DNA of 64,000 nt. Source: Paraspadella gotoi. Its lineage: Eukaryota; Chaetognatha. Positions 56,401 through 61,323 of this stretch are shown here, one piece after another. The position numbers and the translations under genes were made by a program. The stretch lies in NCBI GenBank assembly GCA_051294375.1, contig JBJCIZ010000239.1, positions 6,157,074-6,221,073 of the forward strand. Reading direction: 5' to 3'. The stretch's first letter is position 1, and each line of letters starts with the position of its first letter. The notes beneath the pieces were generated by a model. The model saw nothing but the letters and a program-made list of their open reading frames with translations, was not told the DNA's origin and ran no database searches.

Positions 56401-58810
56401 TTGCACCTCGATTCATTGGCAGAATTTGAAAATTCTTCAAAGTCATCGTCTGGAAGATTCAAACTGCTTCCGGTAGAACAGTTTTTGAAATTCAATATCC
56501 CAACCAAAGAGCTGTCTCTGATCCACGGGTCATCCCTGATATCATTGCCATATATGTTTGAATTGTCGCTTATAAAGCATCTACTAAAATTTGAACTATC
56601 GCTGGTGGAACAGCGAGTGTTTAAAGTTTCACTATTGGCTCTGTCTCTCTGTTTTAAGTCGCTCCCAACAGAATCATCATTACTATTCCAAACTGTCGAA
56701 CAATCTCCTCCGTAGGGCAGGCTGTCTCTGATAAAACTGTCTAGAAAATCAACGCTGTCGCCAGTGGAATGTTCAAGAAGATTCTCATCCATGGAAATGT
56801 CTTGAACCCGAGAATCGTCGAGCTGCTTGATGAGGTCGTCTTCTGGAGACTCGAACCATTTGTGTTCATGTTTAGCGATGCGTTTTGAGGGTGAGCCAAA
56901 AAGTCTATCTTTGGGATGTCCGGGAACGTCGAGCTGATGGGGTAGTTGGCTGTAATTTATATAGAAGGATGAGGGATGATTTGTCCGAGCGTCAGGAGTT
57001 GAGAGATAGAGTCAAAGAGAGAGAGAGAGAGAATATCACCTAATAATTGCGTCCGCCGGCTTGCCTTGCTGTGATTCCAAATCATTGGTGGAAAGTTGAT
57101 TGAAAGCGCAGGCCTGAACCTGGGATGCCAGACAAATAAACTCTCCATAATTCAATACAATCAATCTATTTAAACTGGAGTGTTTCGATCACATCAAAAT
57201 CAAAATCAAATTAAAAATCAAATTAAAAATAAATTCAAAAATCAAATCAAAAATCAAATCAAAAATCAAATCAAATCAAATCAAAAATCAAATCAAAAAT
57301 CAAATCAAAAATCAAATCAAGAATCAAATCAAAAATCAAATCAAAAATCAAATCAAAAATCAAATCAAAAATCAAATCAAAAATCAAATCAAATCAAATC
57401 AAAAATCAAATCAAAAATCAAATCAATAATCAAATCAAAAATCAAATCAAAAATCAAATCAAAAACCAAATCAAAAATCATATCAAATCAAATAAAAAAT
57501 AAAAACCAAATTAAAAATTAAAAATCAAATCAAATCAAATTAAAAATCAACTCAAATTAAAAACCAACTCAAAAATTAAAAATCAAATCAAAAAATAAAA
57601 ATCAAATCAAAAATTAAAAATAAAATCAAAAATTAAAAATAAAATCAAAGAACAAAAATTAAAAATCAAAAATCAAAAATCAAATCAAATTAAAAATCAA
57701 TTCAAATTAAAAACCAACTCAAAAATTAAAATTCAAATCAAAAAATAAAAATCAATTCAAAAATTAAAAATCAAATCAAAAATTAAAAATAAAATCGAAA
57801 ATCGAAAATCGAAAATCGAAAATCGAAAATCAAATCCCGCTACCCCTTCGGCGCCGTTCGCTTCCGAGTTTCGCGCCGCCGCCGACGAAGATCTCCGATC
57901 GACGCCGCTTTCCTCGTCGACGTTGTTTATCGCCACGCCCTCCAGCGCCGGCGTCAACAGGTCGACGATCTCGTTGCGCGACGGCGAGCGATTCGAGGCG
58001 GTACCGCCCCCGTTCCCGCCGCCGCCGCCGCCGCCGCATTCGGCTCGACCGGGCGTCGACTTGTCCGTTCGGCGCAAATTGGATTCTGAGAAGATGCAAT
58101 CTGTTTTCGTTATTTGGTTGTTTTGTTGTTTTGCTGTTTTGTTACTATATAAAGCCAACAATAATTTTAGGGCGACAACATCGCCATAAAGAGGAAAACC
58201 ATCAAAAACAACACTGATAAGAGATAACAATGTCAGGGTCAAAATCACTACATCAACGATAGAAATTTTATCAATATCAACATCAGCGATATTATCGATA
58301 TCAATGTCAAGGTCAACATCATCATCAACATCAGCGATATTATCGATATCAATGTCAAGGTCAACATCACTACATCAATGACAGCAATATCATCAATATG
58401 AACATCAAGGTCAACATCACTATATCACCGACAGCAATATTATCGATATTGATATCAAGATCAACATCACTACATTAATGACAGTGGTATCATTGGTATC
58501 AACATCAAGGTCAACATCACAACTTCAAACAACAGCCAACAACTCCAGCATCGAGTTCAACCTGAATTTCGACAATGACATCCCGTCTTAGTTCTTTCAT
58601 TCTTCCTCTTCCTCCTCCTCCTCTTCTCTCTTTCTCGTCCTCCTCCTCCTCCTCCACCTCCTCCTCCTCCTTCGTCGTCGTCGTCGTCGTCGCTCGTCAC
58701 GTGTTCCACTTCCTCCACCAAAACTCGAGGCGGCGGCGACGACGATGCCGATGTCGTCGTCGTTGTTGTCGTTGAGCGTCCTCTGGGGGCAAAGGGAGAC
58801 CACGCCCTCA
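41828..58810 (-). CDS. Large multi-exon gene encoding repeated Cys modules (GCxCE signature)
   Basis: At least 24 candidate exons lie in order on the minus strand (listed separately), with continuation at 39430 / 29107. Most carry one Cys pair in the setting G-C-x-C-E near the 3' end of the exon: GCHC, GCGC, GCKCE, CECC, CCC, GCICE, GCTC, GCVC, GCPC, GCCCE, GCSCE, GCPCE. Many exons are phase 1 at both ends, the usual state of shuffled extracellular modules. Of the adjacent junctions that I could judge, all but two or three keep phase. In several I chose between alternative splice sites, so the count is not independent proof. Exons 48881-49110 and 41828-42017 are clearly homologous. Length suggests a secreted, matrix or surface protein. 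No signal peptide was found, so the 5' end is unknown. Confidence 0.6.
42118..42205 (+). repeat. 335-bp dispersed repeat, 3' end only
   Basis: TTAGGGGCAAGATAGTTTATT and the end TTGGTTGTGCCAATTTTA. An AAAC/AAAT-rich tract follows to 42480. Confidence 0.7.
42502..42597 (-). CDS. Linker exon of the Cys-module gene
   Basis: Acceptor TCATTGGAG|AA, donor AATGG|GTGAGT, phase 1 at both ends. It reads SERATRTPASSRGRSAAAAL, then PPAADDREARM. No Cys. Confidence 0.5.
43066..43230 (-). CDS. Cys-module exon
   Basis: Acceptor TTCATACCATTAG|GC, donor AGAG|GTGAGG, phase 1 at both ends. It reads VSADRPVVVTYSTEGCSCEE, then PETAGESVPCRAACAAAGSD, then CNVR: CxC, then C-x3-C-x6-C. AAC|GTGAGA is an alternative donor. 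Confidence 0.6.
43238..43460. repeat. Long imperfect palindrome of ATTC/GAAT repeats
   Basis: The arms 43283-43337 and 43338-43396 are reverse complements with few mismatches (CATTAATCCATTCATTAAT against ATTAATGAATGGATTAATG). Further GAAT units lie on both sides. It is directly upstream, in transcript order, of the exon at 43066-43230. Confidence 0.8.
43508..43615. repeat. CT microsatellite
   Basis: CT run with TCC breaks, then a C-rich stretch to 43715. Confidence 0.95.
44018..44125 (-). CDS. Cys-module exon
   Basis: Acceptor CAATTCATTTCAAG|TG, donor GCCGG|GTGAGT, phase 1 at both ends. It reads DRTRVSKAKTPSVPSEAVGR, then VSAKSGCCCENEPAP. An overlapping Arg-rich frame is open but does not splice in phase. 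Confidence 0.6.
44234..44467 (-). CDS. Cys-module exon with two CxC pairs
   Basis: Acceptor TTTTTTTGCGCCCAAG|AT, donor GCGAG|GTAAGT, phase 1 at both ends. It reads KSAPEAKTGVARGRAEPSPM, ESGCVCGVAAADGG, a basic Ser/Arg stretch, then VGESNGCPCDISGGEGESSR. Confidence 0.6.
44690..44945. repeat. CTTT/CCTTT low-complexity tract
   Basis: TTTCC and TTTCT words throughout; both strands give low-complexity frames. It acts as an intron of the Cys-module gene. Confidence 0.85.
45047..45151 (-). CDS. Cys-module exon with a locally duplicated 3' splice-donor region
   Basis: Acceptor AACTTACGACAG|GA, donor ATCGG|GTGAGA, phase 1 at both ends. It reads DSRKSRGVKKSSCPRESTAL, then DLEGCTCGVSDSQS. About 48 bp downstream in the transcript the stretch around the donor is repeated (CGATCGGGTGAAAAAG), a possible second donor. 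Phase does not match exon 45417-45526, so a small exon may be missing. Confidence 0.5.
45215..45292 (+). repeat. 335-bp dispersed repeat, short fragment
   Basis: GAGGCCTCCACCATAGCCTGTCCAAAGTAACTTATTTATT.. words; about 75 bp. Confidence 0.55.
45417..45526 (-). CDS. Cys-module exon
   Basis: Acceptor CATTGGCCACAG|GA, donor CGGAAG|GTAGCG, phases 1 and 0. It reads SSGKRSSAIRTSASPRQTGK, then AQAMDGCCCDLARNRK. Confidence 0.5.
45619..45726 (-). CDS. Cys-module exon
   Basis: Acceptor GGCGGCTTAG|AA, donor GACCAG|GTGACG, phase 1 at both ends. It reads QTRKSSPAPVKVSAGGESAV, then SADEGCICETVEVRP, close to GCKCETVTY of exon 48881-49110. Confidence 0.6.
45775..45965 (-). mobile_element. Terminal-repeat fragment of a Penelope-like element with GA tract
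   Basis: TTTCAAATATTTTCGACTTA, ATTGCTACTGTCATCTTCAT at 45780-45822 match the arm at 3855-3895, and a GA tract follows as in that element. No endonuclease sequence is present. It lies in an intron of the Cys-module gene. Confidence 0.55.
46170..46235 (-). CDS. Linker exon of the Cys-module gene
   Basis: Acceptor ACCGCCTCTCAG|GT, donor CGCTG|GTAGGA, phase 1 at both ends; reads QTKTSTKEVRFSSPQEAARG A. Short, without Cys. Confidence 0.45.
46400..46510 (+). repeat. 335-bp dispersed repeat, diverged fragment
   Basis: GGCCTCCATATTTCTCACAAG, GGGACAATATAGCTTATTTATT and the end AATAATTGTACCAAATTTATA. Confidence 0.6.
46774..46823 (-). CDS. Cys-module microexon
   Basis: Acceptor TTCTCTTTATCAAGAG|T, donor GTTG|GTCAGT, phases 2 and 1. 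It reads SVPSEDCCCAIEGDEV. The Ser codon is completed by the previous exon if that ends ATGAG|GTCGTA. Confidence 0.5.
47060..47295. repeat. Dispersed repeat shared with 3575-3790
   Basis: GCAGCAATGGAACG, TTTTCCACGCCCCCAA, GCAGGGTAAGTACC and GATGGTCGTGAGCTGGTGG, in the same order as the first copy. It lies in an intron of the Cys-module gene. Confidence 0.65.
47478..47545. repeat. Tandem pair, unit about 36 bp
   Basis: GGAAAAAGGGTGAGGCGGAAAACGGGTGAGTCAAAA occurs twice, at about 47470 and 47508. Each unit holds a GGGTGAG word. Confidence 0.8.
47575..47850. repeat. Telomere-like-array element (TTAGGG orientation)
   Basis: Degenerate GGTTAG / TTAGGGTTAG words from 47580 to 47800, ending in ACAAAATGAATGGCTTTTGG, a diverged right end of the family. 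Confidence 0.55.
47986..48150 (-). CDS. Cys-module exon
   Basis: Acceptor CTCTACCTTCGAG|G enters in phase 2. It reads CFPPEGDKRVTVLAAEAVRL, then SREALSIGAAPAGSCCCSGG, then a Gly/Glu and basic stretch ending KRKTAGM. Donor ATGAG|GTCGTA in phase 2; otherwise the frame stops at TAA three codons on. Two other frames are open and Arg-rich. Confidence 0.45.
48236..48312. repeat. GA and GAAA microsatellite
   Basis: GA then GAAA units; acts as the CT tract before the exon acceptor at 48150 on minus. Confidence 0.95.
48331..48374 (-). CDS. Cys-module microexon
   Basis: Acceptor CCGCCATCTCGCGAAG|TTG, donor GAGAG|GTGAGT, phases 0 and 2; reads LERERNADCECCGE. Both phases match the neighbours at 48881 and 48150. 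Confidence 0.5.
48505..48745. repeat. Telomere-like-array element, left end intact
   Basis: GATCGGCCATATTTTCCAAA, ATCGCCCCATTTCAACTTAA at 48508-48548, then GGTTAAGGGTTAAGG words. Here the array has the TTAGGG sense after a left end, the reverse of the copy at 2757. Confidence 0.6.
48881..49110 (-). CDS. Cys-module exon, homologous to 41828-42017
   Basis: Acceptor GTGAGGTTGAG|TC, donor GACGAG|GTGATT, phases 1 and 0. It reads SDDDNNDNDFAPTSSSASAG, then SSSAAPAKNTSGCSARRSRA, then PTGGCKCETVTYVKDDGRKA and DE. GCKCETVTYVKDD aligns with GCPCEVVTYEKDD. The acceptor is weak. Confidence 0.55.
49200..49310 (+). promoter_or_regulatory. Promoter-like segment: CCAAT boxes and TATA box on plus
   Basis: ATTGG at 49213-49217, CCAAT at 49239-49243 and TATAAATA at 49275-49282, followed about 25 bp on by TTTAGTTTCAGT, an initiator-like site. 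It lies between two exons of the minus-strand gene, at the one place where phase does not match (49547 to 49110). It could start a plus-strand transcript or mark a gene boundary. Confidence 0.4.
49325..49470. repeat. ATC-rich short-period repeat
   Basis: CATCATCAT and TCATCATCATTAT words downstream of the promoter-like segment. Confidence 0.7.
49547..50200 (-). CDS. Long exon of the Cys-module gene
   Basis: Acceptor CTTTTTTCCCTCAAG|A, donor AAGGG|GTGAGT, phase 2 at both ends. It reads QTTEEITAPEDLVLSLESGS, then a helical segment (VSRALLEMAVADYASENEST, VFQTLLETLDLTEFLHLDRA), a serine-rich part with one Cys, and ends EEGKAICTPFKG. A plus-strand frame is also open for most of its length, but splice sites support minus. 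Confidence 0.6.
50287..50372. repeat. GA microsatellite
   Basis: About 42 GA units; CT tract for the minus-strand acceptor at 50200. Confidence 0.95.
50433..50505. repeat. CT microsatellite
   Basis: CT units with TTC breaks, only 60 bp from the GA tract; the two can pair as an inverted repeat. Confidence 0.95.
50590..50938 (-). CDS. Exon with an Asp-Pro-Lys-Pro-Asn-Thr repeat
   Basis: Acceptor CATTCGCGCGCAG|TC, donor ACAGG|GTAGCG, phases 1 and 2. It reads DESTNPESSIHSSLMEDAND, a tandem PKPNTD repeat (three to four units), PSTPTETKPLRKRSEALQW, and one SSICKTEELRSS Cys site. Phase agrees with both neighbours. Confidence 0.6.
50960..51285. other. AT-rich intron, nothing seen
   Basis: No repeat family or frame recognised. 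Confidence 0.5.
51288..51387 (-). CDS. Exon with a C-x5-C pair
   Basis: Acceptor TTATAAAACAG|AGC, donor ACACG|GTATGA, phases 0 and 1. It reads SAVHEATDDCLPQGQCSAKD, then ALTKDNALTNRAH. Joined to the exon at 51754 it completes a module like EADCSELC of exon 41828-42017. Confidence 0.55.
51754..51899 (-). CDS. Cys-module exon
   Basis: Donor GGTGGA|GTGAGA is good and leaves in phase 0. The acceptor (GGTTGAAAAG|CC) is weak and enters in phase 1. It reads IRSQTRVATAFQPTAFESLD, then EAFDVQEGCCGEVEEFVYSA and IRVGGG. EGCCGEVEEFVYSAIRVG parallels GCPCEVVTYEKDDVAVRIG. Confidence 0.5.
51905..52275. repeat. Minisatellite of ATTCCACCGG-type units
   Basis: Units of about 15-24 bp such as GGAATTTCCGGTGGAATTTC on minus recur with change. 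Both strands are open (PVEF on minus, NSTGDS on plus) because the unit length is near a multiple of three. Coding status unclear; it borders the exon at 51899. Confidence 0.75.
52280..52328 (-). CDS. Possible small Cys exon
   Basis: Acceptor GGAGTCATTGGAG|AT in phase 1 gives AEDEVAEKCGRDSKARE, similar to RLAEKCDASCG at 28885-29107. No convincing donor was found. Confidence 0.3.
52378..52571 (-). CDS. Exon with a GICTKY site, interrupted by a 10-N gap
   Basis: Acceptor CAACTCGCCCTAG|TG enters in phase 1, as exon 52668-53042 leaves. It reads DNRTMN, the gap, LTKSPDSVRATTSPGICTKY, ASTRQKLIGGKFRGEDAADE and an acidic end. PGICTKY matches LGICTTY in exon 55340-56949. The 3' edge is not clear and the frame across the gap is assumed. 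Confidence 0.45.
52542..52551. other. Assembly gap of 10 N
   Basis: Nominal-length gap inside an exon. Confidence 0.99.
52668..53042 (-). CDS. Exon of the large minus-strand gene
   Basis: Acceptor CTAACCCTCCAG|TG, donor ACAAG|GTAAAG, phase 1 at both ends. It reads MVEHSEILDLHEMTSKSKDR, then SRRVKKYGATFEEASPLKES, then LPPAMRSFLTQRIETEMAMP, with TIECSFVKGNY the only Cys site. Its codon use is less CpG-rich than that of its neighbours. Confidence 0.65.
53060..53160 (-). repeat. 335-bp dispersed repeat, end fragment
   Basis: AATTAGTACAACCAATATGAT, AATTAAATAAACTAGCTAAC and GTCTTTGAAC words. Confidence 0.55.
53376..53631 (-). CDS. Cys-richest exon of the module gene
   Basis: The donor is GTCGAGG|GTGAGT, leaving in phase 1. 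It reads NEWREASEMSSQDSCKCGRD, then STKDCGCRACDESGAMLGQS, then LETSEGCGCAERVVDGRVRK and SFKGGSCSRRVE. Eight Cys in all: SCKC, DCGCRAC, GCGC and a single. The 5' edge is uncertain. A second, Cys-poor minus frame is also open. Confidence 0.6.
53835..53965. repeat. Diverged solo relative of the 205-bp terminal repeat at 54.6 kb
   Basis: AGCAGTCCCAAGGCTTCG, GGCCCGTCCCACTTAATTGC and GCGGCCATCGGGCT follow the order of CAGTCCCTGAGCTTCGG, GCCCCGTCCCTCTTAACTGC and GACCACCGGGCT in the 54.6-kb copy. Confidence 0.6.
54105..54293 (-). CDS. Acidic exon of the large minus-strand gene
   Basis: Acceptor CTGTAATCTACAG|GT, donor AAATG|GTGGAA, phase 1 at both ends. It reads LVGEETREEERSEEAEQEVD, then VAVTDVEYVAGDEEKEEEED, then a basic end (SVEIAKAKRELN). 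No Cys. Confidence 0.6.
54586..55171 (-). mobile_element. Terminal-repeat retrotransposon in miniature (TRIM-like), 586 bp
   Basis: Two 205-bp direct repeats (54586-54790 and 54967-55171) are nearly identical. Each has TG...CA ends (TGACAGAACC / TGTCAGAACC to CCACCATACA). A purine tract on minus (CGGGAGGGGGGGA, 54791-54803) abuts the left repeat, so the element points to minus. The 176-bp interior has a 57-bp tandem duplication around GGCATGTCGCCTGA and no coding capacity beyond a short gag-like frame. Lengths and layout fit TRIM elements. Confidence 0.75.
55340..56949 (-). CDS. Long exon with two tandem copies of a 166-residue repeat
   Basis: Acceptor TATATAAATTACAG|C enters in phase 2, and donor AGGAAG|GTTTGT leaves in phase 1. 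It begins QLPHQLDVPGHPKDRLFGSP, then KHEHKWFESPEDDLIKQLDD. Two repeats follow (about 56123-56620 and 55625-56122). Each runs from DSSNF(S/T)RCFISDNSNIY through DDFEEFSN, SGSGKGREAAES and RTKANYEIEVEKKESAKS to SMSLGICTTYS. The end is Ala-rich, then VEELFPTFARIEEDQRILLE and a Glu/Arg coiled-coil tail. The frame stays open for 536 codons. If the donor is not used, a stop follows at 55332. Confidence 0.75.
57007..57032. repeat. GA microsatellite
   Basis: Short GA run just after the exon at 57040-57119 in transcript order. Confidence 0.85.
57040..57119 (-). CDS. Small exon of the large minus-strand gene
   Basis: Acceptor GTCTGGCATCCCAG|GTT, donor ATTAG|GTGATA, phases 0 and 2, both matching the neighbours. 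It reads VQACAFNQLSTNDLESQQGK, then PADAII. Confidence 0.6.
57187..57832. repeat. AAATC minisatellite, about 645 bp
   Basis: Units AATCAAATCAA and AAATTAAAAATC alternate, passing to AAAATCG next to the exon at 57844. The 113-codon Asn/Gln/Lys/Ser frame is a translation of the repeat. Confidence 0.95.
57844..58085 (-). CDS. Exon with AECGGG site
   Basis: Acceptor TTGCATCTTCTCAG|AA, donor GAAGGG|GTAGCG, phases 1 and 0. It reads SNLRRTDKSTPGRAECGGGG, SNRSPSRNEIVDLLTPALEG, then VAINNVDEESGVDRRSSSAA and ANGAEG. Confidence 0.6.
58225..58540. repeat. Minisatellite, unit about 63 bp
   Basis: Units start TCAAGGTCAACATCACTACA and contain GACAGCAATATTATCGATAT. Five copies, diverged by a few bases each. 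Confidence 0.85.
58562..58810 (-). CDS. Cys-module exon with Asp and Gly runs
   Basis: Acceptor GGCGCGACGCCAG|TG, donor ATTCAG|GTTGAA, phase 1 at both ends. It reads WSPFAPRGRS, a Thr run, PPPRVLVEEVEHVTS, six Asp, a Gly run, a basic Arg/Lys stretch and TKTGCHCRNS. Triplet repeats make the middle suspect, but the ends fit the gene. Confidence 0.5.
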
Positions 58811-58904
58811 CTGGCGTCGCGCCGCTAGAGGGCGGATTGGTTTAGTGGGAGTGGGAGGGGGGTAAGGGGTTGGGGGCGGGAGATAATAATTTAGAATTTG
58901 TTTG

Positions 58905-59265
58905 TGACGTCACCCCGACCTCTCCGGCTTCGAGTAAGAGATATTTCTCGTTCTATCTCTCTCTCTCCCTCTACTCACCCCGACCTCTCCAGCTTCGAGT
59001 AAGAGATATTTTTTGTTCTATCTCTCTCTCTCTCTCTCTACTCACCCCGACCTCTCTGGCTTCGAGTAAGAGAAGTTTCTCGTTCTATCTCTCTCTCTCT
59101 CTACTCACCCCGACCTCTCCGGCTTCGAGTAAGAGAAGTTTCTCGTTCTATCTCTCTCTCTCTCTCTACTCACCCCGACCTCTTCGGCTTCGAATAAGAG
59201 AATTTTCTCATTCTATCTCTCTCTCTCTCTACTCACCCCGACCTCTCCGGCTTCGAATATGAGAT
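58905..59265 (-). repeat. Tandem array of an exon end plus splice donor, six copies of about 60 bp
   Basis: On minus each unit reads TTACTCGAAGCCGGAGAGGT, CGGGGTGAGTAG, then GA repeats. GG|GTGAGT is a full-strength donor, and the preceding frame LLEAGEVG is kept. The 5'-most unit (59240-59300) continues upstream into a possible exon (VKSKEDEEHLIFEAGEVG). Confidence 0.75.
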
Positions 59266-59514
59266 GCTCCTCGTCCTCTTTCGATTTGACGAATCTCGTT
59301 TCTCTTCGATTTCGATTTTCTTCTCATCCCTCGATTTATTTTCACTGAAATATATATTCTTTTTTTTTCTTTGTTTATTAGTTGTATTAGATAACTCTAT
59401 AAGTCACTCTTCGGTTGGTCGCTAGGTCAGTTGGTCTGTCGGTTGGTCTGTCGATCTGCTCCACTTTCTCTCTCACTCATCCACCCACTACGAAACTTCT
59501 CTTTCTACTTTTCA

Positions 59515-59518
<4 letters not shown>

Positions 59519-59562
<44 letters not shown>
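59519..59562. repeat. CT microsatellite
   Basis: Uninterrupted CT run immediately downstream, on minus, of the donor at 59565. Confidence 0.95.
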
Positions 59563-59563
<1 letters not shown>

Positions 59564-59565
59564 AC

Positions 59566-59735
59566 CTTCCATATAAGGGCCACACTTCCTCCATCAACGA
59601 ACCCACGCTCTCCCTCCCGTCCTCGCTCCACTCCCTGCTCCAGCTTTCGCTCCTCTTCCCTGCACAACTCCTCTTCCCTGCGCCGCTTCTCTTCCCTGGG
59701 CCGCTGCTCTTCGGCTGCCGTTTTTGCGGTTCCTG
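59566..59735 (-). CDS. Exon with GKRS repeats
   Basis: Donor GGAAG|GTGAGG is good. From acceptor CACGAATCCAG|CAG the frame reads SGPGKRSGAGKRSCAGKRSE, then SWSREWSEDGRESVGSLMEE and VWPLYG. A second frame from ATGATG at 59760 gives a Glu/Arg coiled coil (REEELCREEERKLEQGVERG). I cannot decide between them. Confidence 0.4.
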
Positions 59736-60063
59736 CTGGATTCGTGCCCCAAAACATCATTGTTCAAATTTTTGCATCGACTTACAACAAAATTACAAAA
59801 ATCGATTATTGCTATTTCGAAGGCAGATTGGAGTTCCTCGAAAAAATTTAAAACAAATATGTAAATATGAAGAAAAAAACGACAAAAATAAACATTCACC
59901 CCAGGCTGGGGCTGGGGCCCAGCTCGAGATTCTAACGCTTTTGGTTCGGCACGCACAGCGCGATCCGTCTCTTGTCTCTCTCTTTCCGTTCACCATCCAC
60001 TGCACGAATTTTTGACACATCCAACATTCATTGCACTTTAATCCCTCAGTCCCAAACAAAAGA

Positions 60064-60924
60064 CTATTGATTCAGTACCGCAATTTCCGAGTCGTCGTCT
60101 TTCTCGACGTCTTCTACCACTCCCGCGCCACCTACGTAACAATATTCCACCTTGGCGCCGCGAAACGGCGTCGCCCGCGAGAGAAATCTACTTTGCCAAC
60201 CCGAGGAATCGCGACTTGGGTCGGCATTCAGCACCTTGGCGTCCTGGGTCTGCGACATGTCGAACTCCAACATTATCGACTTTGAGGCATTAGAGTCGTC
60301 CGCCACGAGCTTTTCCGTATTCCTTTGATACTGTACCGCAGCACGGGGTTCGCCACGCCCAGCGCGATCCGTCATTGACTCTGTCTCTCTCTCTGCGATC
60401 GTCACGGACTCTGTCTCACTCTCGCCGCCAGCAATCGACTCCCTCTCTCTCTTTCCGACCGCGTTTAAACAAACTTTAAGCTTCAACGCGTTCAAATTAA
60501 CGGCGTTCAACTTCGCGCCCTCTCTCGGGGCTGAGATTTTAGGAGTAGCGGTCCTCGGCCCCGCAGTGCTCGGCTCAGTCGCAGTCCTTGGCTCTGCAGT
60601 CCTCGGTGTCCTTTGCGCCGCAGCCTTCGTCGACGAACCGTCGTCGGCGATCTCCAGCCCCGGCGCCTCCAACATCCTCGGGATCGCTGTCTTCAATTTC
60701 ACTCCCTTTGGCAAAAGAGACTTCGGCGCCGCAATCTCGGGCGCCGTGAATTCCGGCGCCTTAGACTTCGGCGCCGCAATCTCGGGCGCCGTGAATTCCG
60801 GCGCCTTAGACTTCGGCTCCGCGACTTTGGCCATCGAAGCCTTCGGCGCGGCGTCCGCTTTTCGAGCGAATCGAAGCGGGAAATCTCGAGCGGCCGACGA
60901 TGGGTCGTTTGCTTCGAGGCAAAC
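60064..60924 (-). CDS. Last exon: AP-rich repeats and acidic end
   Basis: Acceptor ACAACTCTTTCAG|GTT, phase 0. It reads VCLEANDPSSAARDFPLRFA, two SKAPEFTAPEIAAPK repeats (60746-60835), TATPKISAPREGAKLNAVNL, then SESETESV-type segments and ends GAGVVEDVEKDDDSEIAVLN Q before TAG. The word KVEYCY|V at 60136 has a donor after it, as in TVTY|V of the module exons. Confidence 0.65.
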   Translation of the reverse strand, partial: VCLEANDPSSAARDFPLRFARKADAAPKASMAKVAEPKSKAPEFTAPEIAAPKSKAPEFTAPEIAAPKSLLPKGVKLKTAIPRMLEAPGLEIADDGSSTKAAAQRTPRTAEPRTATEPSTAGPRTATPKISAPREGAKLNAVNLNALKLKVCLNAVGKRERESIAGGESETESVTIAERETESMTDRAGRGEPRAAVQYQRNTEKLVADDSNASKSIMLEFDMSQTQDAKVLNADPSRDSSGWQSRFLSRATPFRGAKVEYCYVGGAGVVEDVEKDDDSEIAVLNQ

Positions 60925-61078
60925 CTGAAAGAGTTGTTGTTATTGTTGATACTGTTGTTGTTGTTGTTGTCGTTGTTGTGCGTCTCAAGTATCTCAGTTT
61001 TTATTTGCGTTTGTTTTGAATAAATATAAATAAATAAATATAAATAAATATATAAATAATAAATAAATATATAAATAA

Positions 61079-61173
<95 letters not shown>

Positions 61174-61228
61174 ATAGGTAAATCAGTAAATAAATGTATA
61201 AATAAATATTTTAATAGAATAGATCATT

Positions 61229-61323
<95 letters not shown>

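Noticed and set aside
57180-57521. 113-codon Asn/Gln/Ser/Lys ORF
   Set aside because: AAATC minisatellite translation.
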